Origin: Blattabacterium cuenoti
GTDB taxonomy: Bacteria > Bacteroidota > Bacteroidia > Flavobacteriales > Blattabacteriaceae
Length of the DNA: 64,000 nucleotides
Direction: 5' to 3'
Assembly: GCF_014252295.1 (NCBI RefSeq)
Contig: NZ_CP059215.1
Coordinates: 62,001 to 126,000 of the forward strand
A program made the translations under genes and the position numbers. The notes beneath the pieces are model-generated. The model saw only the letters and a list, made by a program, of their open reading frames with translations. It did no database searches and was not told where the DNA came from. Below, in pieces: positions 27,299 to 36,295 of the stretch. The stretch's first letter is position 1; every line of letters begins with the position of its first letter.

Positions 27299-28417
27299 AT
27301 GGTGAAAAAAGATTATTACGAAGTATTAGAAGTTTCTAGAAATGCTTCTTTAGATGAAATTAAAAAAGCTTATCGAAGATTAGCAATAAAATATCATCCA
27401 GATAAGAATTTGGATAATAAAAAAAAGGCAGAAGAAAAATTTAAAGAAGCAGCTGAAGCTTATGAAGTTTTAAGTAATCCAGAAAAAAGACAACGTTATG
27501 ATAAATTTGGACATTCTGGAGTAAAAGGAAGTGGAGCTGATTCAGGGATGAATATGGAAGATATATTTGCAAATTTTGGAGATATTTTTGCTGATGCTTT
27601 TGGAGAAGGTTTCTCTAGTTTTGGATTTGGAAGATCAAATCGGAATAGAACTATTAAAGGAAGTGATTTAAGAATAAGAGTTAGACTTTCATTAGAAGAA
27701 ATAGCTAATGGAATAGAAAAAAAAGTTAAAGTAAAAAGATTAAAAGTAGCCAAAGGCATAAAATTTAAAATTTGTTCTTCTTGTAATGGAAGTGGTCAAA
27801 CTGTACGCATAACAAATACAATTTTAGGAAGAATGCAAACTACTTCTCAATGCCATATATGTTCAGGTACTGGAAAAAATGTTGAAAATATTCCTTATGG
27901 AGCCAATAAACATGGATTAATTAAAGAAGAAGAATTAGTGAATATCAAAATTCCTGCAGGGCTTACAGAAGGCATTCAACTTAAAGTATCTGAAAAAGGG
28001 AATGAAGCTCCATTCGGAGGAATTTCTGGAGATCTTATTATAGTAATTGAAGAAATACCTCATCCTCAGTTAAAAAGAGAAGGAAATAACCTTCATTATG
28101 ATTTATACATTTCTTTTCCAGATGCAATACTAGGATCTTCAAAAGAAGTTCCTACTGTTAACGGAAAAGCAAGAATTAAAATAGATCCTGGGACACAATC
28201 AGGTAAAACTCTTAGGTTAAAAAATAAAGGGTTACCTAATCTTGAAAGGTATGGATATGGAAGTCTTTTGATTCATGTAAATGTTTGGACTCCAAAAAAA
28301 ATTAATGAAGAACAAAGAAAATTTTTTGAAAAAATGAGAAAAAATGAAAATTTTCTTCCTCATCCAGACAATTCAGAAAAATCATTTTTTGATCGTGTAA
28401 GAGAAATGTTTTCTTAA
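27299..28417 (+). CDS. dnaJ: Chaperone DnaJ with a reduced zinc-finger region
   Basis: Hsp40 cochaperone, 372 aa. The J domain (residues 1-70) has the HPD tripeptide in YHPDKN; a Gly/Phe-rich stretch spans about 75-115. The cysteine-rich region normally has four CxxCxGxG repeats. Here only two remain, CSSCNGSG (C159, C162) and CHICSGTG (C185, C188). By alignment to the GxG...[10 protein letters not shown] linker they match repeats 2 and 3; repeats 1 and 4, which form zinc centre I, are gone. The C-terminal substrate-binding domains follow intact. The frame is open throughout, so this is a deletion within a working gene. Confidence 0.93.
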   Translation: MVKKDYYEVLEVSRNASLDEIKKAYRRLAIKYHPDKNLDNKKKAEEKFKEAAEAYEVLSNPEKRQRYDKFGHSGVKGSGADSGMNMEDIFANFGDIFADAFGEGFSSFGFGRSNRNRTIKGSDLRIRVRLSLEEIANGIEKKVKVKRLKVAKGIKFKICSSCNGSGQTVRITNTILGRMQTTSQCHICSGTGKNVENIPYGANKHGLIKEEELVNIKIPAGLTEGIQLKVSEKGNEAPFGGISGDLIIVIEEIPHPQLKREGNNLHYDLYISFPDAILGSSKEVPTVNGKARIKIDPGTQSGKTLRLKNKGLPNLERYGYGSLLIHVNVWTPKKINEEQRKFFEKMRKNENFLPHPDNSEKSFFDRVREMFS

Positions 28418-28446
28418 AAAAAGATTGATAAGTAACATTAATTTTT

Positions 28447-29643
28447 ATGCAAAAGAAAATAGTAGTAGTTGGACTTTCAGGAGGAGTAGATTCAAGTGTT
28501 TCTGCATTAATTCTGAAAAAAAAAGGGTATCAAGTTATTGGTTTATTTATGCTTAATTGGGAGGAAAAAGATTATTCATCTAATAAATGTAATACATGGG
28601 AAGAAGATAAAACTGATGCAATGTTAGTAGCTCAACAATTGCATATACCTTTTCAAGTAGTTGAAATGAAGAAAGAATACAAAAAATATGTTATCAATTA
28701 TATGTTTAATGAATATAAATTAGGAAATACTCCTAATCCAGATATATTATGTAACAAAAAAATTAAGTTCAATTTTTTCTTAAAAAAAGCTATTGATATA
28801 GGAGCGGATTTTATTGCTACTGGTCATTATGTTAACAAAAAAACAATCATAAAAAACAGAAAAATAATTTATCGTCTTTTAATAGGAAAAGATCTTAACA
28901 AAGATCAGTCATATTTTTTGTGTCAACTTACGCAAAGTCAATTAAAAAAATCATTGTTTCCATTAGGTTTACTTACAAAAAATCAAGTGAGAAAAATAGC
29001 AGAAAAAAATGGTTTACGTAATGCTCATAAAAAAGAATCCCAAGGTCTTTGTTTTGTAGGTAAAATTAAATTACCTCAATTTCTACAAAAAAAAATTTTT
29101 CCAAAAAAAGGAGAAATAATTTGTATAAATTCCAATTCCTTAATATATCAAAAAAATAAACCCTTTTCTTCTAAATCTAAGGAAGAAAAATTGTTTTTTT
29201 TATCTAGAAAAAAAAAATATAAAAAATCAGATGGTAAAATAATTGGACATCATGAAGGAGCTTTTTATTTCACTAAAGGACAACGTAAAGGAATATCTTT
29301 AGGAGGTTATCAAAAACCTCTTTTTGTTATTGAAACAGACGTAAAAAAAAATATTGTTTATACTGGAATAGGAAAAGAACATCCAGGATTATATAGAAAA
29401 TATTTATTTATTCAGGAAGAAAATATTCATTGGATAAGGGAAGATCTTCGTCTTATAGAAGGAAAAGAAATGGATGTTTTTTGTAGAATTCGTTATAGAC
29501 AACCATTGCAAAAATCAAAATTATACAAAATAAAAAAAGGAATGTTTATTGAATTTGAAAAAATGCAATGTGCTATAACAGAGGGTCAGTTTGCTGTTTG
29601 GTATATTGAAAATGAATTGTTAGGATCAGGAGTAATTCATTAA
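28447..29643 (+). CDS. mnmA: tRNA-specific 2-thiouridylase MnmA
   Basis: Makes 2-thiouridine at wobble U34 of tRNA-Lys, -Glu and -Gln, using sulfur relayed from a cysteine desulfurase. The PP-loop is GLSGGVDSSVSALIL; the catalytic cysteines are in NPDILCNKKIKF and SQGLCFVGKI. 398 aa is a little longer than E. coli MnmA, due to Lys-rich insertions around residues 225-265. With mnmG also in the window, the symbiont keeps both halves of the mnm5s2U34 pathway. Confidence 0.94.
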   Translation: MQKKIVVVGLSGGVDSSVSALILKKKGYQVIGLFMLNWEEKDYSSNKCNTWEEDKTDAMLVAQQLHIPFQVVEMKKEYKKYVINYMFNEYKLGNTPNPDILCNKKIKFNFFLKKAIDIGADFIATGHYVNKKTIIKNRKIIYRLLIGKDLNKDQSYFLCQLTQSQLKKSLFPLGLLTKNQVRKIAEKNGLRNAHKKESQGLCFVGKIKLPQFLQKKIFPKKGEIICINSNSLIYQKNKPFSSKSKEEKLFFLSRKKKYKKSDGKIIGHHEGAFYFTKGQRKGISLGGYQKPLFVIETDVKKNIVYTGIGKEHPGLYRKYLFIQEENIHWIREDLRLIEGKEMDVFCRIRYRQPLQKSKLYKIKKGMFIEFEKMQCAITEGQFAVWYIENELLGSGVIH

Positions 29644-29784
29644 ATTTTTTGTTATAAAAAAAATAATAATAAAACTATTTTTTCCTTATTACTAATAAAC
29701 AATATATTTATAAATTAATCAAAAAATAATGATATTATAAAAATAAATACATATAAAACTGTTTTTATATAATTTATTTTTTCA

Positions 29785-29792
29785 TATTTTTG
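29785..29792 (+). promoter_or_regulatory. Possible -7 promoter box for the ilv operon
   Basis: TATTTTTG matches TAnnTTTG. Initiation a few bases downstream would give a leader of about 110 nt containing the structures at 29810-29896. A matching -33 element is not evident, so support is modest. Confidence 0.3.
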
Positions 29793-29809
29793 CATATTAT
29801 ATAATTCAT

Positions 29810-29896
29810 AATTCGAATAGTTTTTTAGATTTTATAGAAATCTATTCAAATTGAGTGTTATTTCTTTTATCCCTACTAAACGGTAGGGCTTTTTGA
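29810..29896 (+). promoter_or_regulatory. Putative ilv leader/attenuator with alternative hairpins and leucine-rich mini-ORF
   Basis: The leader before ilvD contains an outer stem 29810-29820 with 29842-29852 (10 of 11 pairs), an inner 7-bp stem 29826-29832 with 29838-29844, and a downstream GC-rich hairpin followed by T5. The inner and outer stems share 29842-29844. A 13-codon frame from GTG 29855 to TGA 29896 reads MLFLLSLLNGRAF, with five Leu codons, and runs through the GC-rich hairpin. The pattern fits transcription attenuation by charged branched-chain tRNAs, as known for ilv operons elsewhere; no function is shown. Confidence 0.45.
29871..29894 (+). terminator. Terminator-like GC hairpin ahead of ilvD
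   Basis: CCCTAC, loop TAAACG, GTAGGG, then C and five T residues. This GC-rich stem stands out in an otherwise nearly pure AT spacer and ends 18 bp before the ilvD start codon. As a terminator placed between promoter and gene it would act as an attenuator. It could alternatively terminate transcription reading through from mnmA. Confidence 0.55.
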
Positions 29897-29912
29897 TTTT
29901 ATAAAACATCTC

Positions 29913-31598
29913 ATGAAAAAAATAATTAACAATTTTAGTAAAAACATAACGAAAGATACTAATTTACCAGCTGCACACGCTATGTTATATGCTACAGGAA
30001 TGAAAGAATCTGATTTTTGTAAGGCTCAAATAGGAATAGTCAGCAATTGGTACGAAGGGAATCCTTGTAACATGCATTTAGATAAATTATCTAAAAAAAT
30101 AAAATTATCGGTTGTAACTAAAGATTTAGTAGGATTTCAATTTACTACTATTGGAATCAGCGATGGTATCACTATGGGGACTTCAGGGATGAGATACTCT
30201 TTACCTTCTAGAGAATTGATAGCGGATAGTATAGAAACAGTTGTTGATGCGCATCATTATGATGGAATCATTGCTATTCCTGGATGTGATAAAAATATTC
30301 CAGGAGTTATGATTGCTTTACTTAGATTGAATCGTCCTTCTATTATAGTATATGGAGGAAGTATTTCTTCAGGTTATTATAATGGTAAAAAATTAGATAT
30401 TGTTTCTTCTTTTGAAGCCTTAGGAAAAAGAAATACTTGCAAAATTACCGATCAAGAGTACAAAAATATTGTTAAAAATTCTTGTCCAGGACCTGGAGCT
30501 TGTGGGGGGATGTATACTGCAAATACTATGGCTTCTGCTTTAGAAGCTATGGGAATGATGCTACCTTATTCTTCTTCATCTCCATCTACAAGTACAAATA
30601 AACAAATGGAATGTGAAAAAGTTTCTATTTATATCAAAAAATTATTAGAAATGGGAATAAAACCGAAAGACATAGTTACAAAATCTTCCATAGAAAATGG
30701 AGTAAAATTGGCTATGTCCTTGGGAGGTTCCACTAATTTAATTTTACATTTCTTAGCTATTTCTAAGTCTGCAAATATTGATTTTTCTTTAAAAGATTTT
30801 CAAAAAATTAGCAATCAAGTTCCTTTAATTGGAAATTTAAAACCGAGTGGATTTTTCTTAATGGAAGATATTCATGAACGTATAGGAGGAATGCCAGTTA
30901 TTATAAAGTATCTATTAAATGAAGGAATATTATCTGGAGATTGCCTAACTGTTACTGGAAAAACGTTATCTGATAATATGAAAAATATTCCTAACATAAC
31001 ATTTAATCAAAAAATTATTCATCCTTTAGACCGACCTATAAAGAAAAATGGACATATCAGAATTTTATACGGAAATCTTTCTCCAGGAGGATCCATAGCT
31101 AAAATTTCTGGAAAAGAAGGAACAATTTTTCATGGGAAAGCTAATGTTTTTAACTCAGAAGAAGATGCTAATAAAGCTATTTTAAATAATAAAATATTGC
31201 CTGGAGTTGTAATTGTTATAAGATATGTAGGACCGATAGGAGGTCCTGGAATGCCAGAAATGTTAAAACCGACTTCCTATATTATGGGTTCCGGACTAGG
31301 AAAAAAAGTAGCTCTTATCACAGATGGAAGATTTTCAGGAGGATCACACGGATTTGTTGTGGGACATATTACTCCGGAAGCACAATCTGGAGGATTAATA
31401 GCTCTCGTAAAAAATGAAGATTATATTAAAATAGATACAGAAAATAATACCATTACTCTTGAAGTAGAAAATGAAGAAATACAAAGAAGAAAAGAATTAT
31501 GGAAACCTCCCTCATTGAAAGTAAAAAAAGGATACTTATACAAATATATTAAAATGGTCTCTCCAGCTTCTGAAGGGTGTATTACAGATCAATTTTAA
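29913..31598 (+). CDS. ilvD: Dihydroxy-acid dehydratase
   Basis: Third step of valine and isoleucine synthesis, dehydrating dihydroxy acids to 2-keto acids with an Fe-S cluster. Cluster cysteines appear in GNPCNMHL, PGCDKNIPG and CPGPGACGGMYTANTM. The C-terminal half has GGPGMPEML and DGRFSGGSHGFVVGHITPEA. 561 aa is standard. First gene of ilvDBNCA; ilvB begins 5 bp after its stop. ilvE and the leu genes are not in the window. Confidence 0.96.
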   Translation: MKKIINNFSKNITKDTNLPAAHAMLYATGMKESDFCKAQIGIVSNWYEGNPCNMHLDKLSKKIKLSVVTKDLVGFQFTTIGISDGITMGTSGMRYSLPSRELIADSIETVVDAHHYDGIIAIPGCDKNIPGVMIALLRLNRPSIIVYGGSISSGYYNGKKLDIVSSFEALGKRNTCKITDQEYKNIVKNSCPGPGACGGMYTANTMASALEAMGMMLPYSSSSPSTSTNKQMECEKVSIYIKKLLEMGIKPKDIVTKSSIENGVKLAMSLGGSTNLILHFLAISKSANIDFSLKDFQKISNQVPLIGNLKPSGFFLMEDIHERIGGMPVIIKYLLNEGILSGDCLTVTGKTLSDNMKNIPNITFNQKIIHPLDRPIKKNGHIRILYGNLSPGGSIAKISGKEGTIFHGKANVFNSEEDANKAILNNKILPGVVIVIRYVGPIGGPGMPEMLKPTSYIMGSGLGKKVALITDGRFSGGSHGFVVGHITPEAQSGGLIALVKNEDYIKIDTENNTITLEVENEEIQRRKELWKPPSLKVKKGYLYKYIKMVSPASEGCITDQF

Positions 31599-31603
31599 TT
31601 GAT

Positions 31604-33307
31604 ATGAAAAAAAATGAAAAAAAACTATTACCAGGTTCAGAAATAGTAATAAAAGCACTATTACGTGAAAAAGTAGAATATATATTTGGGTATCCAGGTG
31701 GAGCTATTATGCCTATTTATGATTCTTTACATGATTATCTGAATTTTGTTTCGCATATTTTAATGCGTCACGAACAAGGTTCTATTCATGCAGCACAAGG
31801 ATATGCTAGAACGACTGGAAAAATAGGTGTATGTTTTACAACTTCTGGCCCAGGAGCTACAAATTTGATTACCGGATTAGCAGACGCTTTGATAGATAGT
31901 ACTCCTATTGTTTGTATTACTGGACAAGTATCTTCTCATTTATTAGGAACTGACGCATTTCAAGAAACAAACATTATAGATATATCTATTCCTGTAACTA
32001 AATGGAATACACAAGTATTAAAAGCTAAAGACATTTGTGAATCAATCCAAAAAGGTTTTTTTATAGCTAAAAAAGGAAGACCAGGGCCTGTTTTGATTGA
32101 TATTACTAAAGATGCTCAATTTCAAAAATCTGAATTTTATTATTCACGTTGTGAATATGTAAAAAATTTTCATCCATATCCCTGTATAGAAGAAAAAAGA
32201 ATAATAGAGGCTGCCAGTTTAATAAATACAGCTAAAAAACCTTTGATTCTTGTAGGTCAAGGAGTCATTTTAGCTGAAGCAGAAGAAGAATTTAAAATAT
32301 TTGTTGAAAAAACAGGAATACCAGTAGCTAGTACTCTATTAGGATTAGGTGCTTTGGAGACAAATCATTATTTATATGTAGGAATGTTAGGAATGCATGG
32401 AAATTATGCTCCAAATATTTTAACTAATCAATGTGACATTCTTATTGCAATAGGAATGCGTTTTGATGATCGTGTTACAGGAGATGTAAAAAAATATGCA
32501 AGACAATCTAAAATAATTCATTTAGATATTGATTCTTCAGAAGTTAATAAAAATATATTATGTCATGTTCCAATATTGGGTGATTGCAAATATTCTTTAA
32601 TAAAATTAATGAATTATGTCAATAAATCGGATCATAAAGAATGGAAAAAAGAGTTTTCTTTTCTTCAAGAAAAAGAAAAAAATATAGTCATACAAAGTGA
32701 TTTAAATCCAAAAAAAGAAGGGATGACTATGGGTGAAGTTATTAAATGGATTAATAAATATAAACAAAAAAATGCTATTCTTGTGACGGATGTAGGACAA
32801 CATCAAATGATAGCTTCAAGATATTTTAATTTCACTTGTAAAAAAAGTCAGGTAACTTCTGGTGGATTGGGAACAATGGGTTTTGCTTTGCCAGCTTCAA
32901 TTGGAGCTAAATTAGGAGCAAAAAATAGACAAGTTATTTGTATTGTTGGAGATGGAGGAATTCAAATGACAATACAAGAGATGGGGACCATTTTACAAAA
33001 TGATATTCCTATAAAAATAATATTATTGAATAATAATTTCTTAGGAATGGTACGTCAATGGCAACAACTTTTTTTTGATAAACGTTATTCTTGTACAGAA
33101 TTGATTAATCCAGATTTTATAAAATTAGCTAGTGCTTATAATATAAAAGCAAAAAAAGTAAGTAAAAGAGAAGAATTAAAAGAATCTGTTGAAAAAGCAT
33201 TGAATCATGAAAAAGCTTTTTTACTGGAAGTTTTAATAGAAAAAGAAGACAATGTTTTTCCTATGATACCTGCAGGTGCATCTGTAGATGAAATTCGTTT
33301 AACATAA
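31604..33307 (+). CDS. ilvB: Acetolactate synthase large (catalytic) subunit
   Basis: Thiamine-diphosphate enzyme condensing pyruvate with pyruvate or 2-ketobutyrate. The catalytic glutamate is in MRHEQGSIHAAQGYAR; the TPP/Mg motif is GDGGIQMTIQEMGTILQNDI; FAD-region residues precede it. I start at ATG 31604 (MKKNEKKLLPGSEIVI), because the frame's longer version overlaps ilvD and begins with residues not typical of the family. Works with IlvN, encoded 46 bp downstream. Confidence 0.95.
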   Translation: MKKNEKKLLPGSEIVIKALLREKVEYIFGYPGGAIMPIYDSLHDYLNFVSHILMRHEQGSIHAAQGYARTTGKIGVCFTTSGPGATNLITGLADALIDSTPIVCITGQVSSHLLGTDAFQETNIIDISIPVTKWNTQVLKAKDICESIQKGFFIAKKGRPGPVLIDITKDAQFQKSEFYYSRCEYVKNFHPYPCIEEKRIIEAASLINTAKKPLILVGQGVILAEAEEEFKIFVEKTGIPVASTLLGLGALETNHYLYVGMLGMHGNYAPNILTNQCDILIAIGMRFDDRVTGDVKKYARQSKIIHLDIDSSEVNKNILCHVPILGDCKYSLIKLMNYVNKSDHKEWKKEFSFLQEKEKNIVIQSDLNPKKEGMTMGEVIKWINKYKQKNAILVTDVGQHQMIASRYFNFTCKKSQVTSGGLGTMGFALPASIGAKLGAKNRQVICIVGDGGIQMTIQEMGTILQNDIPIKIILLNNNFLGMVRQWQQLFFDKRYSCTELINPDFIKLASAYNIKAKKVSKREELKESVEKALNHEKAFLLEVLIEKEDNVFPMIPAGASVDEIRLT

Positions 33308-33353
33308 CCGTAGCAGAATTAAATTAATTGAAAATATTATATACTTATACACT

Positions 33354-33668
33354 ATGAAGGATAAATTCAAAATAGTAATTTTAGGAGAAAAAGAAACAAG
33401 GTTATTAAGTAGAATCCTCATTCTATTGAATAGAAGAAATTTAAGAATTAATCATATAAATGTTTCTTTTAATGAAAAAAAAATTATTGAAAACGCTTAT
33501 TGTCAATATATTATAAATTTAGAATGTCAAGAAAAACAATTAATAAAAGTTAAAAAATTAGTTGAGAAATTAATTGGAATTGTTCACGTTTATTATTCTA
33601 AAATAGAAGCGAAAAATTCCGAAAAAAATTCATGGAAAAAAATAGACTTACCGTTAGCAACATCTTAA
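33354..33668 (+). CDS. ilvN: Acetolactate synthase small (regulatory) subunit, short form
   Basis: Regulatory partner of IlvB, 104 aa, consisting of little more than one ACT domain (ILGEKETRLLSRILILLNRRNLRINHINVSF). From memory, IlvN/IlvH proteins in free-living Bacteroidota are around 160-180 aa with a second C-terminal domain. This one resembles the short E. coli IlvM/IlvN types in size. Loss of the second domain could alter valine feedback. Between ilvB and ilvC on the same strand. Confidence 0.85.
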   Translation: MKDKFKIVILGEKETRLLSRILILLNRRNLRINHINVSFNEKKIIENAYCQYIINLECQEKQLIKVKKLVEKLIGIVHVYYSKIEAKNSEKNSWKKIDLPLATS

Positions 33669-33683
33669 ATTAAATAAAAAATC

Positions 33684-34730
33684 ATGAAAATTAAATTTGG
33701 ATCTGTAGAAGAAACTATTGTAACAAGAGAAGAATTTCCATTATCAAATGCTAAAAAAATACTAAAAAAAGAAACTATTTCTGTACTAGGATATGGAGTT
33801 CAAGGCCCTGGTCAATCCATGAATCTGAGAGATAATGGATTCCCAGTTATTGTAGGACAAAGAAAAAATTCAAATTCTTGGGAAAAAGCATTGCAAGATG
33901 GATGGATAGAAGGAAAAAATCTTTTTTCTTTAGAAGAAGCTTCTGAAAGAGGAACTATCCTCATGTATCTTTTATCAGATGCAGGTCAGATTTCTTTTTG
34001 GCCTACTCTTTCTAAATATCTTACTAAAGGAAAATCTTTATATTTTTCACATGGATTTGGATTAACTTTTTGTGACAAAACAAAAATATACCCTTCTAAA
34101 CATATAGATATTTTCTTAGTCGCTCCTAAAGGATCAGGAACTAGTTTAAGAAGACTATTTTTAGAAGGAAAAGGAATCAATTCAAGTTATGCTATTTATC
34201 AAGATTATAGTGGAAAAAGTTTAGAAAAGACTTTGTCAATTGGAATAGGAATTGGATCTGGTTTTTTATTTAAAACAAGTTTTAAAAATGAAGTATACTC
34301 AGATTTGGTTGGAGAAAGAGGAACTTTAATGGGAGCTATACAAGGAATATTTTCTGCACAATATCAAATATTAAGAGAAAAAGGGCATTCTCCTTCAGAA
34401 TCTTTTAACGAAACAGTAGAAGAATTAACTCAAAGTTTAATGCCATTAGTATCGGAAAAAGGAATGGATTGGATGTATGAAAATTGTTCTACAACAGCGC
34501 AAAGAGGAGCTTTAGATTGGTGGGAAAAATTTAGAGATGCTACATTACCAATATTTAAAGAATTATACAATGAAGTTTCTTCTGGGAATGAAGCTGAAAG
34601 AATTATAGAGTCTAATAGTAAAATAGATTATAGAATACAATTGGAAAATGAGTTAAAAAATCTTAGAAAAAGTGAATTATGGGATGTAGGATCTATTATT
34701 CGTAATCTTAGACCTGAGAAAAAAAAATAA
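33684..34730 (+). CDS. ilvC: Ketol-acid reductoisomerase
   Basis: Second step of valine/isoleucine synthesis, isomerising and reducing acetohydroxy acids with NADPH. The Rossmann motif is VLGYGVQGPGQSMNLRDNG; metal-binding residues lie in SDLVGERGTLMGAIQG and ETVEELTQSLMP. 348 aa fits class I length, and the variant wording is that of Bacteroidota. Its stop codon is part of a 20-bp tandem duplication that also supplies the ilvA start. Confidence 0.93.
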   Translation: MKIKFGSVEETIVTREEFPLSNAKKILKKETISVLGYGVQGPGQSMNLRDNGFPVIVGQRKNSNSWEKALQDGWIEGKNLFSLEEASERGTILMYLLSDAGQISFWPTLSKYLTKGKSLYFSHGFGLTFCDKTKIYPSKHIDIFLVAPKGSGTSLRRLFLEGKGINSSYAIYQDYSGKSLEKTLSIGIGIGSGFLFKTSFKNEVYSDLVGERGTLMGAIQGIFSAQYQILREKGHSPSESFNETVEELTQSLMPLVSEKGMDWMYENCSTTAQRGALDWWEKFRDATLPIFKELYNEVSSGNEAERIIESNSKIDYRIQLENELKNLRKSELWDVGSIIRNLRPEKKK

Positions 34731-34761
34731 ACTAAAAGGTTGAAAAATAAATTAAAAGGTT
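34725..34761 (+). repeat. 20-bp-period tandem duplication at the ilvC-ilvA junction
   Basis: AAATAAACTAAAAGGTT (34725-34741) and AAATAAATTAAAAGGTT (34745-34761) differ at one base and are offset by 20 bp. The first copy contains the ilvC stop TAA and begins the ilvA TTG start; the second lies inside the first codons of ilvA. A slipped-strand duplication is the simplest origin. Confidence 0.8.
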
Positions 34762-36005
34762 ATTTTCCTTCTTCTAAAGAAGTTAGAAAAGCTAAAAATG
34801 TATTAAAAAATATCGTTTATCAAACTCCATTACAGAGGAATTCTCTTTTATCGGAAAAATATAAAGCTAATGTCTTTTTGAAAAGAGAAGATTTGCAAAT
34901 TATACGTTCATATAAAATTAGAGGAGCTTATAATAAAATAAAAAGTTTATCTGAAATGGAGTTAAAGAAAGGAATTATATGCGCTAGTGCAGGAAATCAT
35001 GCACAAGGAGTAGCTTATTCTTGTCAAATATTAAAAATTTCAGGGAAAATTTACATGCCTACTACAACTCCGAAACAAAAGGTAGAAAGAGTAAAAATGT
35101 TTGGAAAAGAATATACAGAAATTGTTCTAATTGGAGATACTTTTGATGCAGTTAGTTATGAAGCAATGAAAGATTGCAAAAAAAATTCAAAAATTTTTAT
35201 TCATCCTTTTGATGATATTAAAATTATTGAAGGACAAGCTACTGTTGGATTGGAAATTTTGCAACAATCCATTTCAAACGTAGATTACGTTTTTATTCCT
35301 ATTGGTGGAGGAGGATTAGCTTCTGGGGTAGGAAGTCACTTTAAAGAAGTAAGTCCAAAAACAAAAATTATAGGGGTAGAACCTGAAGGAGCTCCATCTA
35401 TGAGCTTTTCTTTAAAAAAAGGAAGAATTGTGGAATTAGAAAAAATAGATAGATTTATTGATGGAGCTTCAGTAAAAAAAGTAGGAAAATTAAATTTTAA
35501 CATATGCAATCAAATATTATATGATATAAAAACAGTTCCAGAAGGAAAAGTTTGTACAACTATTTTAGATTTATATAACTTAGAAGCTATTGTAGCAGAG
35601 CCTGCTGGGGCTCTTTCAATAGCAGCTTTAGATTTTTATTCTGAAATAATAAAAGGAAAAACTATTGTTTGTATTTTAAGTGGAGGAAATAACGATATTA
35701 CTAGAACAGAAGAAATACGAGAAAGGTCTCTTTTATATGAAGAAAAAAAACATTACTTTATTGTTAAATTTCCACAAAGAACTGGTGCTTTAAAAGAATT
35801 TGTTAATAATATTTTAGGACCAAAAGACGATATTACTTATTTTGAATATTCTAAAAAAACTTCTAAAGAAGAAGGACCTGCTGTGATAGGAATAGAGTTA
35901 GCAGACAAAAATGAATTTTCCGCATTGTTAGGAAGAATGAAAAAGTATAAAGTACATTTTCAATATTTAAATAAGAATCCAGATTTATTTCGTGTTCTGA
36001 TATGA
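34740..36005 (+). CDS. ilvA: Threonine dehydratase (biosynthetic)
   Basis: PLP enzyme converting threonine to 2-ketobutyrate for isoleucine, 421 aa. The PLP lysine is in IIRSYKIRGAY; the phosphate loop is IGGGGLASG and the C-terminal loop LSGGNNDITR. A single ACT-like regulatory region (residues ~335-421) ends it. Translation starts at TTG 34740: the frame is continuous back to the ilvC stop codon, with no ATG in between. Last gene of the operon, followed by the convergent tRNA-Leu. Confidence 0.93.
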   Translation: MKNKLKGYFPSSKEVRKAKNVLKNIVYQTPLQRNSLLSEKYKANVFLKREDLQIIRSYKIRGAYNKIKSLSEMELKKGIICASAGNHAQGVAYSCQILKISGKIYMPTTTPKQKVERVKMFGKEYTEIVLIGDTFDAVSYEAMKDCKKNSKIFIHPFDDIKIIEGQATVGLEILQQSISNVDYVFIPIGGGGLASGVGSHFKEVSPKTKIIGVEPEGAPSMSFSLKKGRIVELEKIDRFIDGASVKKVGKLNFNICNQILYDIKTVPEGKVCTTILDLYNLEAIVAEPAGALSIAALDFYSEIIKGKTIVCILSGGNNDITRTEEIRERSLLYEEKKHYFIVKFPQRTGALKEFVNNILGPKDDITYFEYSKKTSKEEGPAVIGIELADKNEFSALLGRMKKYKVHFQYLNKNPDLFRVLI

Positions 36006-36053
36006 TATGAAAAGTTTTTTGTCAAATTTTCAAAAAAATTAGCATTAATCAAA

Positions 36054-36075
36054 TTAATACCCACTTAATACCCAC
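36054..36075 (-). repeat. Perfect 11-bp tandem duplication at the tRNA-Leu 3' end
   Basis: TTAATACCCAC occurs twice in tandem (36054-36064 and 36065-36075). The second copy contains the discriminator and part of the 3' acceptor strand of tRNA-Leu(GAG), so the tRNA end is partly duplicated immediately downstream of itself. Confidence 0.8.
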
Positions 36076-36153
36076 GACTGGATTTGAACCAGCACATCCT
36101 TACAGGATACCACCCCCTCAAGGTGGCGTGTCTACCATTTTCACCACGTGGGT
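36069..36153 (-). tRNA. tRNA-Leu (anticodon GAG)
   Basis: Minus-strand class II tRNA of 85 nt. Acceptor ACCCACG pairs fully with CGTGGGT, the anticodon stem CCACC/GGTGG encloses TTGAGGG with anticodon GAG, a long variable arm TATCCTGTAAGGATG follows, and the T arm holds TTCAAAT. CCA is not encoded after discriminator A. It lies between convergent ilvA and divergent dapB. Confidence 0.95.
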
Positions 36154-36295
36154 TAAAAAATAAATAACTCAATTCATTTTCCACTTTATGGACAACACAT
36201 ATTTGATGTTATTTGAATATATGAATATAAGAAATTATTAGAGTTTTATAAAAAAAATATGATCTATATTTGAAAAAATTTTCAAAAAAAGTTCT

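Noticed and set aside
27773..27880. Possible sequencing error deleting dnaJ zinc repeats
   Set aside because: The losses are in two separate places, both in frame, with the linker conserved, which a single error would not produce.
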